61,087 nucleotides of DNA. Source: Falciphora oryzae (lineage: Eukaryota; Ascomycota; Sordariomycetes; Magnaporthales; Magnaporthaceae). Position numbers and translations under genes: made by a program. The notes beneath the pieces were generated by a model. The model made no database searches. It was not told where the DNA came from and saw only the letters and a list, made by a program, of their open reading frames with translations. Where the stretch lies: positions 100,323 to 161,409 of the forward strand of contig JNVV01000052.1 in the NCBI GenBank assembly GCA_000733355.1, read 5' to 3'. Position 1 is the first letter of the stretch; the number at the start of each line of letters is the position of its first letter. Below, one piece after another: positions 19,768-31,501 of this stretch.

Positions 19768-20283
19768 TTATCGGTTCTACGGCGCAGACAAGTTTGGGTC
19801 AGAACAACATGCATCGCAGAAAGACCAGCGAGAATAGGGAACATAATAAAAAGGAGGTCAACTCACCCGCGGCGGCCCGCTAGAACAGCACCCGCCATTG
19901 TTCCCGCAGCACGCCCCGCCGTGGTCACTAAAACAGCACCCGCCGTTGTCGCTAAAGCAGCACGCGCCGTGGTCGCTGAAGCAGCAGCCGCCGTGCGCGC
20001 TGAAGCAGCAGCCGCCCGTCGACGAGCAGCACGCGCCCGGCTCGCTGTCGTAGTCCCGGGGCTGGTTTGGTTGGGTTGCGTCCATGCGCTCGTGCCACGT
20101 CGAGTACTGCTGGGTGCTGCTGCTGCTGCTGCGTCGTGACGGGCCCGTGGCGTTTGTGTGCGTCGTGGGCGCCGCTGCGGAGGGGTGGGAGGGTGAATGG
20201 GAGGGCGCAGATTCGCTATACGGTGGCGGCGGGTTCGCTGCCGAGGCGTCGGTGTCGATTGGGGCTGTTGTGGCGTCCTTCAT
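19768..20283 (-). CDS. small protein with tandem Cys-Cys repeats (GGCCFSDH units)
   Basis: First exon 20283-19867 codes 139 residues and ends at a strong GTGAGT donor. A plausible second exon (19776-19768, after a CGTAG acceptor) adds Asn-Arg-stop, giving 141 residues; the last exon is uncertain. The N-terminal half is Pro/Ser/Thr-rich and begins MKDATTAPIDTDASAANPPPPYSES, without a signal peptide. The C-terminal part is seven consecutive units of about eight residues, each with a Cys-Cys pair: GACCSSTG, GCCFSAHG, GCCFSDHG, ACCFSDNG, GCCFSDHGG, ACCGNNG, GCCSSG. Units differ by silent changes (TTC/TTT, AGC/AGT, TGC/TGT), so the peptide pattern appears selected. The Cys and His content suggests metal binding or multiple palmitoylation; both are inference. 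I do not recognise a named family. Confidence 0.65.
19885..20045 (-). repeat. 24-nt tandem repeat coding CC units
   Basis: Six to seven head-to-tail units of about 24 bases code the Gly-Cys-Cys-Phe-Ser-Asp-His-Gly repeat of the small Cys-rich protein. Units are diverged mostly at synonymous sites. Confidence 0.8.
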
Positions 20284-20886
20284 TGTGGGTGTGAGGATGT
20301 GATCTGGATGGAAGGGCTGGTTTGTCTATGCTGATAGATGTGGATTGTTGATTTCTTTTGGCCCTAGGCAGTCTTCAACGTTCACGTACTACCCGACATG
20401 GTCCGTCTGAAGACAGAACGCATCTTCAATTTATCATCGCCTCGGGGGAATCAGGTGAGGTCCAATCACCCGGCTTCTTGGTGCTGCCGCCAGGTGGCTC
20501 GTCGCATTCGTCGGGTTTCTTTCAGCTGAAAGCCAAGCGACGAAAGCGACGCGCGTTCCCCGGACGAGCTGTTGAGGAGGGGACTGAACGTCCCAAGCCA
20601 CATGTGCCTAGTGCATCGCCTCGATAAATCACCCGAGACGTTCCGTGTCGCTAGCAGTGTGCACCAAGAGGGAAGATTGCGTGTTTATTGTGTCATCAAG
20701 GTCATGAATTAATGTTATCGGCCGTCTAAAGCAGGCCTCCAACTAAAACGCTGGCACAGCAGCCCACCGTCACCCGACACAGTCCGCAATCGCCATTGGA
20801 CCCAGGAGGCCCGGCGGATTAGAACCGTCTCTCGGATGCGGTACCCGCCAAACCAGAGGCAAAGCCGCCCTTCGCCGTGTCTGCGA
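20284..20886. other. intergenic, no gene seen
   Basis: Holds the promoter of the CC-repeat gene and the 3' untranslated region of the beta-glucosidase gene. Nothing else was recognised. Confidence 0.5.
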
Positions 20887-23617
20887 TTAGATTTTGATCT
20901 CCGACTTGAGCTTGAGATCCCTCGAGCTGAAGCCAACGTCGACGCCGATGGCACCCTCGGGCAGCCTCCAGGCCTGCGCGTTGGTGTCCCAGAAGCTCAG
21001 GTCGCGGCGCATGAGCGGGAACTCGACCTCGGCGCTGGCGCCGGGCGCGAGCTTGACCTTTTGGAAGCCGCGCAGGTTGCGCACGGGCGTGTCCTTGCCG
21101 GCCTCGGAGCCGGGCAGCGACAGGTATAGCTGCGCGACCGTGGCGCCCGCCACGTCGCCCGTGTTCTTGACCGTGGCCTTGACCGTGGCCAGGGCGTCCC
21201 AGAGCTGCACGTTGCCGCCGGGCGCGATGGGCGCCGAGGGATCCGGCAGGCGCGACGGGTTGGACGCCTGGACCGCGACCTGGACGCCCGAGAGCTCAAA
21301 GGTCGTGTAGCTGAGGCCGAAGCCGAACTCGTAGGCGGGCTTCTTGTTGTGCGCGTCGAACTCCTTGTAGTCGATCAGCTGGCCCTCGACAAAGTCGGCC
21401 TGCCACGCGTCCGGGTCCGTCGACCGGACCAGCTCGGTGCTGTTGACGAGGTTCTTGTTGTAGTCGGTCGCCTGGTCCGCGAGCGTGTACGGCAGCTTGC
21501 CCGACGGATTGGCGTTCCCCCAGAGCAGGTCGACAAGCGAGTTGCCCGTCTCCTGGCCCGGCATGTGCGCGGCGAGGATGGCCGTGACGTTGGGGTTGTT
21601 CCTCCACGGCATCACGACGGGCGCGCCGCCGTGGATCACGACGACAGTATTGTTGCAGAACGCCGCCGTCTTCTCGACGACCACGGTCGAGTTCCACTGA
21701 GCTTCAAGCGTGACGCGGTCCGCGCCCTCGGTGGCCCACGACTTGAGGAACACGAGGCACACCTCAGGCACGGGCGAGATGTTGGCGAGGCCACCGTTGG
21801 AGATGGCCCAGTTGTTGGTGATGTACTGGACCAGGGCCCCGTAGCTCTGACCACGCGACTTGACGGCCTCGAGCGGCGACACCACGTAGGTGAAGCGACC
21901 AGTCCCGGAGCCGCCGCCGAGGGGCAGGGTTCCGATGTCGTAGTCGCCACCGACGCCGCCGAAAAAGGCACCGGCGCTGTACATACCCTGGACGAAGTCG
22001 GCCGCGTCGTTTCCGAACACGCCGATGTTCATGGGCTTCTTCAGCGGGAGGACGCTCTTCTCGTTCTTCAGGAGCACGGATCCGGCGGCGCCAAGCTCGC
22101 GGATGTGCTCGTGGTGGTTCTTGCGGGCGTCGACCAGGGGACCCAGAGGGAAATCGTGAACCCAGGATTCGCGAGTGTAGAAGCTCAGCGGCACCGTAGA
22201 GCCATCGACGGGGGGGTAGTCCTTGTCCTGACCAAGGGCAAAGTACGGCGCCCTGTATGGTTTGTGGTCAGTTTTATCTGCTCAAAACATCGACAAAGGG
22301 AGCGCTGGGAGGGTCCGTGGCACTCACATGATACGCTCGATCATGTCGTCCACCCTCTGAATAGAGAGGGAGCCGTTGTTGACCGCAATGGTGACATTCT
22401 CACCAAAGTAAGATTTGACAGTGGTGCCAAAAAACTCGATCGGGCCGGGCATATTCATGTCCAGACCAGCCTCGATGGCGGGAACTCCGGCATGCGTGGC
22501 CATCCTGTATTGGCCATCAGTAAAAACACACCTTGCACGACATCGTGAGGAGTGATTTGGCAAAGGTACGTACCAGTCCGACATGACGTAGCCCTGGAAA
22601 CCGAGTTCGGTTTTGAGCAGCCCGTTGAGGGTCTTGCTGTTCTGGCAGCCGTAGCTGCCGTTGATCCTCTGGTACGAGCACATTATGGAGGTAGTGCCAG
22701 CCCTGACGGCGTTGTAGAAGGGCCACAGGTAGGTTTCGTGCATTGTGCGGTCGTCGATGTTGGACGAAACGGCCTCAACCTTCTTGCCATCCACCGTCGT
22801 GGCTTGACGCTGCTCCTCCTGCTCGTTACCAATGAAATGCTTGGTGCAGGCTTGCACGCCGACCGACTGTGGGAGGGTCAGTAAGCGTCACGGGGAATAG
22901 ATGCAGGGCTGAGATTGTGCTGGAGAAGCCTCTTTACCTGCATCCCCTTGACGGTCTCCTCGACCAAGACGCCCGACAGGTAGGAGTCAGGGGAGTATCC
23001 CTCCCAGTTGCGCCCGCCGTACGGAGACCTTCCCAGGCCGCCGACAACCGGGCCCAGGATGACATGAGAGCCCTTGTCCCGGAACTCTTGGGCCATCAGG
23101 GCGCCGTGTTGGTAGATAAGATCCTTATCCCACGACGCGGCCGCGCTAACGCCGCCGGGGAAAACGCTGGCGTAGACGGCCTGGCGGAGGGCCGCCGGGC
23201 CGTCCTGCAGGCACAGGCCGGTGAAGTTGAGGCGCGGAACAGGGGCGATGTTGCCGACGCAGGGGCCACGGGTGCCTGGAGAAGAGTCAGTAGGGACAAA
23301 GACGACAGAGAATAACTTGCCATCGGCGACCAGGAGAACATACCCGTGACCATGTTCGCCTTCTCCTCGAGCGTCAGCTCCGCCACGAAGTCCTTGGCCT
23401 TCGCAAGAGCGGCTTCCCATCCTCCAGCGCCGGAGATTTTGGCTGCAGGTGAGGGTTAGCACACTAATCCTGGTTTACCGCGAAGTAAGTCAGAGCTTGA
23501 AAACCTACGCGACGGATAGACAGGTTCGCTCGTGCCATACTGGGTATGCTTGATGCCAAACTGGGCCTCCGAGAGGGAAGCCCAGGCGAGGAGAGCAAAA
23601 GCACTTGAGCGCCACAT
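20887..23617 (-). CDS. secreted GH3 beta-glucosidase
   Basis: Hydrolyses cellobiose and other beta-glucosides to glucose outside the cell. Six exons: 23617-23509, 23442-23344, 23275-22938, 22866-22574, 22504-22328 and 22252-20887, with 66-75-nt introns, total 793 residues, in the usual range. Order: signal peptide ([18 protein letters not shown]), GH3 N-terminal (beta/alpha)8 domain with [10 protein letters not shown] and the nucleophile Asp279 in GYVMSDW, whose Trp codon is split by intron 4; GH3 C-terminal alpha/beta domain ([12 protein letters not shown]); fibronectin-III-like C-terminus ([12 protein letters not shown]). It would complete cellulose breakdown begun by the GH5 enzyme at 3.8-5.2 kb. 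A TATA box lies 82 bp before the ATG. Confidence 0.95.
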
Positions 23618-25833
23618 CTTGACGGTGTTCAGGAAGGTGTGGAATCGCGTGGCCGAGAAACTTCAACCTCCTCGACAGTGCGATAGGGGATGCAGCTCTT
23701 TATACATATGCCGACCCCATCGTAGGGCCAGGGCGCCCGGCCCCGGTATCAGCCACCCACTCCAAGCAGCCGGACTACCTCCCATCGGAATATCAAGGAT
23801 CCACGATCCCACTCCCCACAGCCCCGCGAGCTCGTTGCCCTGATAGTACCCAGCACATGGCGAGGCTTGCGTGCCTGACCGTTCGGCAGTTGGGTCCATA
23901 GGTAGCACAGCGACATGCCCGGCCGGAGGGTTGGCTGCGACGCGCGCAAGTGGCGGTGACTGTCCCTGCTGGGTCAGGGATCGGGGCTAGGGAGGTGGAC
24001 GTTATGGGCCGCCACAACATGACGCTGGTGTGTGGTGGTGACTGGTCCGGGGGGAAAAAGAAGCCGAGAAAAAAAAAGTAGCAGAGCCTGATTCGATCCG
24101 GGGTAGTATTCTGGGGAGAAGCCAAGGGATGTTTGCGGGGATGGTGGAGTCCGGCCCAACATCGGGCGATCCTAGTCGTCAGCGACGAGCGGCGCCCGCC
24201 AGTGTGGCCCGCAGAGGTGCCCTTCCCCGGATCGTCATGTGCGGTGCTGGCCTCGGGACAGGTCAGGAGCCGATGAGGTGGCACCCACCGTTGGCCGGGA
24301 CAATCTCGGGGCAAACAGCTGGTGATGCCCCCATCGATCCCCCCATCACCCCGTGGGGAGTGGATCCAGGACCAAAATGCCTGTCCGGATCCGGTTCGTG
24401 GGCCGGACCCAGCGACCAGAACCTGTGGAAAAGAAGAAAATAGCAAGGAGAGCATGGGCTGTGATAATTTGCGCCTCCCCACACCAGCACTAGCCAACAA
24501 GGTCCAGCACTTTGCCAGCCGTAGTCTTGGGAGCATGCATGTCTAGACAAAGCCCGAGCGAGTAGAAGCGAACAGAGCCAAGACCCCTTGCCCTTGTCGA
24601 TTTTGAAAAGGTTAGCCATCTACTCCAATGGGCCAGCACGGTGCTTGCAGGGTGAAGAATAGTCGGCGTCCTTGGGGTAGGTAGTTGCAGGTAGTTGGAG
24701 AAGCAACCTGACGTCTCGTATCGTCCCATTATTGAAGAAGAAATGAGCGGGTCCTGTGAGGGACAGTCGGGCCATGCGAACCTATTGCTGTTGGCTGGGA
24801 TCATGGTTCAGCCGGGAAACGAAAAATCCACGGGTTTCTCGAAGCAGACCCGCGTCGTATGTCATTCTGCAGTCACCCAATGGCGAGGGCACACCGGTTC
24901 TGAAGCCCCATTGCTACGGGCAGGGTTTCCCCGCTCCTTCTGTGGGAATGGTAACCTCCCTTGCCTCCGATCGGAGATCTCTTCCTCGCGGTGGCTTGAG
25001 TAAAGGCTTTGTCAAGCGTGCGGTACCCAAGTGGAGGAACTGGCGAGGTTTAACCGAGCAAGTAGTGGCTGGATACCTCTCTGAAAAGCATCACGCATCC
25101 ATCTCCTTGGGCGAGGCGTGGGGCCACGGCCTCTGGGTCCAACAACAGAACCTAACAGTCGATGCATGCGAGAATCATGCCTTGCATGTTTTATTCGGGC
25201 CGTTCCCCTCAGGCCAAGCAGGATCACCCAGTTGGCCATGCCTCGATGGTGGGGGCCGCCAGCCTTGCCGAACAGTCGGGCATATCGTGGGCACCGATAC
25301 CCGAGGTGTCCGGCTTGCGCGCACGTATTGGGGGTATTCGGCTTCCTCCGGTGCGGCATCATTCTGTGATGCGCGATCTCAAAAGCTTACAAACGCGCCG
25401 ATGGTAAAACTCCGATGGTCACGGGCCCGGCCGTTATTTCGTTGTCGAGACGATATGAGAGATGAGGAGCCGCGTGGGCTTTTCGTTGCTTTAAACAGGT
25501 GTCATCTCGCGCCATAAGGAGAACCCAGAACGGGCGTTGGAGGCACCTGCATATCACAGCGAGAGCGAACGCCTTGGTGATGACAGAGGAAAGATGATTG
25601 TGGAGTAGGAACCGTATGCGCGAGAAAGCGTTGTCGCTGCCAATGGACAGCAGGACGACAGTCAAAGATTTTTGCCAAGTGCACGAGCCAACCACGCGAG
25701 AATCCACATCACATGACTTTGGGTAGATCCACGGTGCCCACCAGCAAGTTGACGAGCGCCATCCGACAATCTTTCAAGACTTGCTCCAGGGCAAAAACAA
25801 AAACGCCCAATTCAAGCCCTCAGCCGACACCTC
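23618..25833. other. long intergenic region, no gene seen
   Basis: About 2.2 kb between the beta-glucosidase start and the sulfite oxidase stop. The proximal part is the beta-glucosidase promoter. I found no convincing gene on either strand; the open frames are short and mutually overlapping. Confidence 0.45.
23699..23704 (-). promoter_or_regulatory. TATA box of the beta-glucosidase gene
   Basis: TATAAA on the minus strand about 82 bp upstream of the ATG at 23617, at the usual spacing for a highly inducible fungal secreted-enzyme gene. Confidence 0.6.
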
Positions 25834-27809
25834 CTACTCCAAAGGATCGCGCCAGGCCCGATCCTCCATAGCCTTCTCATACTCCTCGTCCGTCTCGAGA
25901 TCGAAAGGAACGGGCTTGGTGATGGGCACCACGGGGGCACCCGCGGCTTCGAGCTCCTTGAGCCGCCTCGCCGTCGCCGGCTTGGACCGGTTGATGCTAT
26001 ACACCTTGATCCTGTGTGCTGACGAGGTGACGTGAAGGTCCCAGTTCCTACAGACGGTCAGAGGCCCGGTCAGTAACGCCATGCCTGGCTGTTTTCGCTG
26101 GTGCAAGCAAGAGACCTACCAAGCACTCCGGACGTATGTCGGCTGCGTGTTCATGGCGTTGTCCCACGTCCGCACCACCAGCTCCAGCCAGCCCTCGGCA
26201 TCCACGGGGAGGTCCATCTCCCACGTGCGCCAGGCGTGGAAGTACTTGGTGCTCATGTTCTTGTACGGCACCTCGTACCAGATTGCTGTCAAGCGAGGCG
26301 TCAGCGAGCACATCTTCTCAGCCAAGAAAGAGCGCCTTCTTGCACCTACCGCCGCCATCCCCCGAGACCTCGACTCGCACAGGCCAGTGGCCTCCGCCCG
26401 AGTACGCCCAGCCGCGCAGCCGGATCTTGCCGTCGTGGACGATCTGGTCCATGTTGTTGGGGCTCATGATGGCCGAGCTCACGGGCATGTCCTGGATCGA
26501 GAAGCCGTTGCTGTACTTGGCGTTCTGCTTTCCGATCTGCGACGTGTAATAAAGGTACTCCTTCTTCTGGACGGGCCTGCAGAACCGTCAATCTCCATTG
26601 TCAGCCATGCACACATATTCGTTATTGGTAGGAGAAACGGCCACGGTGGACGAACGCAGGGCTCGGGCGCTTGATGGCTTTGACTTGGTACAGCCACTTG
26701 CAGCTGCGCGCGCCAATGTAGCCAAACACAACGACCCGGAGCGGGTAGCCGTGGATCTTGGGTAGGGGCTCGCCGTTCATCTCCCACGCGAGCAGGACCT
26801 CGTTGGCCTTGACCTTGCGCCAGGGCACGCTGACGAGGTAGTTCTGCACGTGACCCTTCTTGAAGTACGTGTCTGCGCCGTAGAACTCGAGGTGCTCGGC
26901 CCCGTCGACGAGCCCGCCGCAGTACTTGAGGACCTTCTTGAGCGACACGCCCGTCCAGCGGGCCGTGCCGATGGCCCCTTCGCCCCAGGGCGCGTTGATC
27001 AGCTCGTCGCCGTCGCCGGGGTACTCGTGGATCTGCTCGATGCGCCGCGTGCCCGAGCACTGCAGCGTCGCGACCGTACTCTGCCGCGGGAACAGGGACT
27101 CATCCTGGAGCTGCGCCAACGTGAGCTGCTTGGGGTTCTTGACCAGGCCCGTGATGTCGAGCGTGAACTTGTCGGCATCGATGTCGGGGATTCCGCCGTG
27201 GTTGCGCACGAAGTGCTAACAGAGCAAGGTCAGATATTTGGAGCGAGGGGGAGATGAGCGGACGATCGCTTACGTCTTTGTTAGTAGTGATCTCGGTGCT
27301 GACCAAGCGATCCTGTCAACGAGTTGTTAGTATCACCATCCTCCCCAATTTCTCACGGCCCCGCTGTGTTATGGGCAGAACTAACCCTCGGCGGCTCGCC
27401 ATTGTAGGGGAACTGCAGCACGTGGATCATGTCCTCCGACTTCTCCTCCTGCACAACAGCCCAGCTGTAGTTGGGAATCGATGCGAGGCCGCAGGCATAG
27501 TGATACTGCTTGAACCGCTCGCCCGTGAGGACGGGGTTCGTGTTGGGCAGTGGCTGGAGTTGGAATTCAGGCGGCTGCAAACATCCGGCTGGCGTTAGTC
27601 GCGTCGTCTCTGCCGCTATAGCCACCCGAGCCAGCGCCTGCACTCACGTCAGGAAAGTCGTAGTTCTTCATGATCTCCTTCACCCTCTCCTTCTTGTCAG
27701 GGTACTTTTCCCACTCGATGTAGCCCCTCCATCCTTCTTTCTCCTCCGCGAATTGCGGAAGGTCGCCCTTGGCGCGGAAGGGAATGGCGTTGGGTTCTGA
27801 CGGCGCCAT
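25834..27809 (-). CDS. sulfite oxidase (molybdopterin-dependent)
   Basis: Oxidises sulfite to sulfate, the last step of sulfur amino acid breakdown and sulfite detoxification. Seven exons: 27809-27648, 27574-27386, 27312-27274, 27215-26656, 26576-26350, 26285-26120 and 26047-25834, total 518 residues, all joins in frame. The oxidoreductase molybdopterin-binding domain shows FVRNHGGIPDID and VATLQCSGTRR, in which Cys183 is the expected molybdenum ligand, followed by GTARWTGVSL and HGYPLRVVVFGYIGARSCKWL. The Mo-cofactor dimerisation domain follows (IRLRGWAYSGGGHWPVRVEVSGDGG). There is no cytochrome b5 domain, so it resembles the plant/fungal form that uses oxygen or another acceptor. No peroxisomal SKL end is seen (C-terminus DPLE). 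Intron 4 has the unusual donor GTTCGT; the join is supported by frame and family alignment. Confidence 0.93.
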
Positions 27810-29294
27810 GATGGTTTTGCCTATCAGCTGCTGGAAGGTTGACGACGCATTGGTGGGAGGAGGAGGGCTCTCGGGGCTGCTTTGGGCTCACGAACCCCAT
27901 ATATTGTCCCGCCGAAGCCCCCCTCTTCCTCCTGCCACTCATCCTATCTCATGCACGCCTCGCCGAAGCTGCCGAGCCCGATCACTGGCACAGCCCCGCG
28001 CGTTAGGAAATGCTATCGACGCCCAATAGCAAGTGCCGATGTGATACCCAGCTACCAGCCCGGGCCACGTTCTGTATGTTAGTGCGCATAAACTTCAAAC
28101 TCGGCGGGTGAGGGAAAATAACGTCAGCATGATTGGGGTAGTGGCGCATCGTCCGTGTGTAAGTGTCCCTCGAAGCTTGTCCCCAAAGTTACTCCTCCTA
28201 GTTGCTGACTATCCAAGCCCCCGCGGCCTATGATAGGCTCGCTCCTTGGCTTGGACCGATAGTCCGCGGGAATCGTGTTTTGGACGAAGGTCTGGGCCCA
28301 CGACCGACAGGGTGCAGCTACTGCGAGATAGACGGTGCTTGCGTGCGACCTAGCACGCACTAAAGCAGTTTATTAGCTATCGCCGTTTTATGCCCCAAAT
28401 CCAGCTACATCTTTCTTGCGATCTGGTGTTGTGGCAAACGGGATCCCCGAGACAATGCGGGCAACAGTCATGGCCCAACGCGGGCCATTGTCGGCGTCCA
28501 CCCTCCCTCAGCAGCTCGGTCTCCACGCCCTGCCAAGCAGCGCCACATCATGATGCCCTGTGACAAAGCCCGAATACCCTCAATTCTTCGATGCCCACGA
28601 GGCATAACAGGTACTTATTGGGCCGTGCTCCAATGCAATCTGCAGTCGAAGAATCGCATCGGGATTGCATACAGAGCCAAAAGCACAAAAGAATTGAAGC
28701 TGGGGCGCATGCCTCTCCACCCCGTCCCCAACAGAACAGATAGCTAGCGGTGGATTCCCGTCATGGTCGACGGCGGCTGGAGAGTCACCGATTCGCCATC
28801 AACAGGTACCAAAGGCGGACTGCCGTTAAGTGGCAGCAGCATGCTATTTTTAATATTGCTCGTTCGTTCGAGATTTCTCTCTTGCAGATATTGAAGAGAA
28901 TAGGTGCGCTATCACCTGATGCAGAGAAACGGGACGGTTGGGACCTTCCGGGTGCTCCCCAAGGGCAGCTCGGCTCGAACATTAGGGTTCCAGGCGACGA
29001 CCGCCAACCAGGATTACACCAATCTATCCAGCACTAAGAATAGGACGAGGCGATCTGTGTATATATGTCTTGCCACCAATCGCTTCCAGTGCGTGTTCAG
29101 CGAATAAAAAGCACCATGCATGGCTCGAGAGGCTTAGCCCAACGAACTCTAGACACCTCCCCTCTCCCCTTTCCCACCTGTAAAGCACTCATACCGGCCA
29201 AATTTCCCAGATTCGAGTTCTTGCGGTTGTAGGCGACCTGGACCGCAGTTAAAAGCACTCCGGAGGCGAGCCACCGCGGCGGGAGAAAATACCC

Positions 29295-29490
29295 ATTGGG
29301 TTATTTTGGGATGCTGGTTAGATTGCTTTCGCCCACGCCATACTCCCAGGTTGCGGAGGTATCCTGCTGGTGGCTCGCAATTCAGCCGGTAGAAAAGTGC
29401 AGCTGGCACTGAACCATGGGTTCGCCCCCAACTTATTGTCTCGGCGCGCCTTTGCATGACGCATTAGGCCGGCTTTCCCCCGCAAGGAGC
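29295..29490 (+). repeat. decayed repeat, copy A
   Basis: Shares ordered blocks with copy B at 29945-30128 in the same orientation: TTTTGGGATGCTGG, then TCGCAATTCAGCCG about 65-70 bp later, then GGGTTCG a further 41 bp on, then CCCCGCA about 58 bp beyond. Many differences are C/T or G/A transitions. Confidence 0.55.
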
Positions 29491-29944
29491 ACAACCGCGT
29501 CCGATCATTCGAGTGTCTGCCGTCGGTGTTTCTCTCGTATCCAGCTCGATTCCCAGCTTCGCCTGTGTAAGGAGCCTAGATGGCGTGTTCCTGGGTTGGG
29601 CGGCGGCCGTGTTTGGGCAGTGCACCAGCCGGCATCCCGCGCCGATATGTGACAACCGCCGCGGACTCGCCGATCCCCGCTTTCTCGGGAGACAGCAAGG
29701 CACAGAAGGATGCCGCCTTCAATGCCTGACTCTTTTTCTATCGGTCAAAACCAGCGTCGACATGAGATTTACAGCCACATGTCCCTATCACTAATACTTG
29801 GACAGCGAGCAAACTACAGGCGAAGCGTCTCCCGTCAGGCAGCCAGCTCGCTTCCATCCCCGCCTCAATGTCGAATGGCAAGAATGCATCGCGCCGCTTC
29901 GGCTGGCAAAACGTCGTTGCGTCCCCGCAGGGGTGTTGCGCGGG

Positions 29945-30128
29945 CGGGCTATTTTTGGGATGCTGGCTGTATTACATTGCGCTGCTTCCAGCCCACGAAA
30001 GCAACGTTTGGGGACATCGCAATTCAGCCGCCAGAAAGTATTGTCACCTCGTTCCGTGGGTTCGTGCCCGACGGTTTCTCCAGTGCGCGCGAAAAAAAAA
30101 ATATGGTCGGCGTCGCCCCGCAGGAATG
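29945..30128 (+). repeat. decayed repeat, copy B
   Basis: Second copy of the element at 29295-29490, with the same blocks at nearly the same spacing. No terminal repeats or coding frame could be recognised in either copy. Confidence 0.55.
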
Positions 30129-30525
30129 AAACGGTAATTAGGCGACCCGTCCTAATCTATCTTCAGCTACTCTATTCAGCCTTCCGCATGTGACCGCTGT
30201 GGCCTGTTCCTGGATCTGGATGCTTGATCTTTACCAACTCGATGCCCGCCAGAGAGGAGCGTCCACCAGGCTGCCAGTGGCGTGTGGACTCTGGAGCTGC
30301 CGCGTATGGCTTCCAGGCCAGTCTCATAGCTCGGAATACGAAGCGAACGCACCCTGGGCACACCCCGAGGCTCGCTGCAATGGCTGTTCTGGGCACGCCA
30401 TGCAGACATGTTCCGTTGGGCAAATGAAGTTATATGGATATTTAGATTGGGCACCTCACCGCCGGGCCTCGGTTTGTTACCCTGCCAGTATTTGTATTGG
30501 CGTCTCCACTTCGCCTTGTTCGAAG

Positions 30526-30531
30526 TATAAA
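30526..30531 (+). promoter_or_regulatory. TATA box of the secreted Thr-rich gene
   Basis: TATAAA, 149 bp before the ATG at 30675. The spacing allows a leader of about 110 bases. Confidence 0.5.
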
Positions 30532-30674
30532 GACCAATGTTTCCTGCCAGATTGGTCGCGATGCTTCAAGAGACAGACAGAAGCATCGAGCAGGCTCCAT
30601 CATCGTCGGCACTCCCAAGGACAACATTCCAGCCCTGTCGCCTCGTGTCCCAAGTCCTCTAACCAGCCGTCAAG

Positions 30675-31223
30675 ATGCAACTCATCTCCGCACTGCTCCT
30701 GTGCCTTGCCGCCACGTGAGTCCAAGCCCACCCCCTTCCGTGCCAAGGGTGGCATTCTACCCAAATGAAACCCTGACACATCTCCACCAGCACGTCGATG
30801 GCGCAGATCACCCTGGAGCCGACGACGATCCGCGGCCCCACGCGGCCGGTCCAGTGCCCCATCACCATCACCGAGACGAGCAAGGTGACGGTCACGTACT
30901 CGACGACGACGGTCCTGACGTCCATCAAGACGGTCACGTCCATCTCGGTCACCACGACCACGACCACGTCCAGGCAGACCGTGACGTCGGTGTCCACCGT
31001 TACTACTACCAAGCCCTGCCCGCCGGCCGCCAACTGCCCGACGCTGACGTCGACGGCGACGGCATGCCGCACCTGCTTGGTCCCCGGCTGCACCGACACC
31101 GTCATCATCAACCGCCCCGCCGGCTGCACGGGCCCGCTACCCACGACCAGCATCGACCTGGGCTGCAACGTGCCCAACGTGTGCAACCGCATCGGCTGCA
31201 AGACGGTGTATGTTGGGGTATAG
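30675..31223 (+). CDS. small secreted Thr-rich, Cys-containing protein
   Basis: Two exons, 30675-30715 and 30791-31223 (donor GTGAGT, acceptor CCAG), 157 residues. The intron lies inside the signal peptide coding region, MQLISALLLCLAATTSMA. The mature protein has a stretch of alternating Thr, Val and Ser (residues about 40-85; TVTSISVTTTTTT) typical of heavily O-glycosylated extracellular fungal proteins, then a C-terminal region with about ten cysteines (CPPAANCP, CRTCLVPGCTD, CNVPNVCNRIGC) likely to form disulfides. I do not recognise a family. Its size, secretion and cysteine content would place it among effector-like or cell-wall-associated small secreted proteins. No GPI-anchor tail is seen. 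Confidence 0.75.
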
Positions 31224-31501
31224 AGTGGGCCGTGATGTCTTTTGACAAGTAAAAGGGGCTATCTAGGAAGAGCTTCTACCAGGGCTGTGAGGCGGTAGGA
31301 GGCGCAGAGTGTTTGTGCCTGGGATAAAAACATCCTATAATCACCCACCGTGAGCAACTCACGAACCAAGGCCGGAACTGTTTGACAGATGGTGTGGGGA
31401 ACCCAAGGCTTTGAACAGAGTCTTCGAAACAATTCTCTTTCTTCCACTTGTATAGTTTTCAAACTGCTGTACGCTTGGAGCTGCGGGCCCAAAGACTCCC
31501 G

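Larger units (their letters stand above)
27810..30674. other. gene-poor region with decayed repeat copies
   Basis: About 2.9 kb without a recognisable gene. The left end should hold the sulfite oxidase promoter and the right end the promoter of the secreted Thr-rich gene. Two diverged copies of a roughly 190-bp sequence (listed separately) show that at least part is relic repeat DNA. Confidence 0.5.

Noticed and set aside
21349..22548. A 399-codon plus-strand open frame in the beta-glucosidase region
   Set aside because: Antisense shadow of the GH3 coding exons; no family resemblance.
3766..27809. A carbohydrate or secondary-metabolite gene cluster linking GH5, GH3 and laccase
   Set aside because: The genes are tens of kilobases apart with unrelated housekeeping genes between, and no polyketide synthase, peptide synthetase, terpene synthase or pathway regulator is visible.
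27930..28360. Possible second molybdenum-enzyme fragment upstream of the sulfite oxidase gene
   Set aside because: No motif of the family could be found in any frame there.
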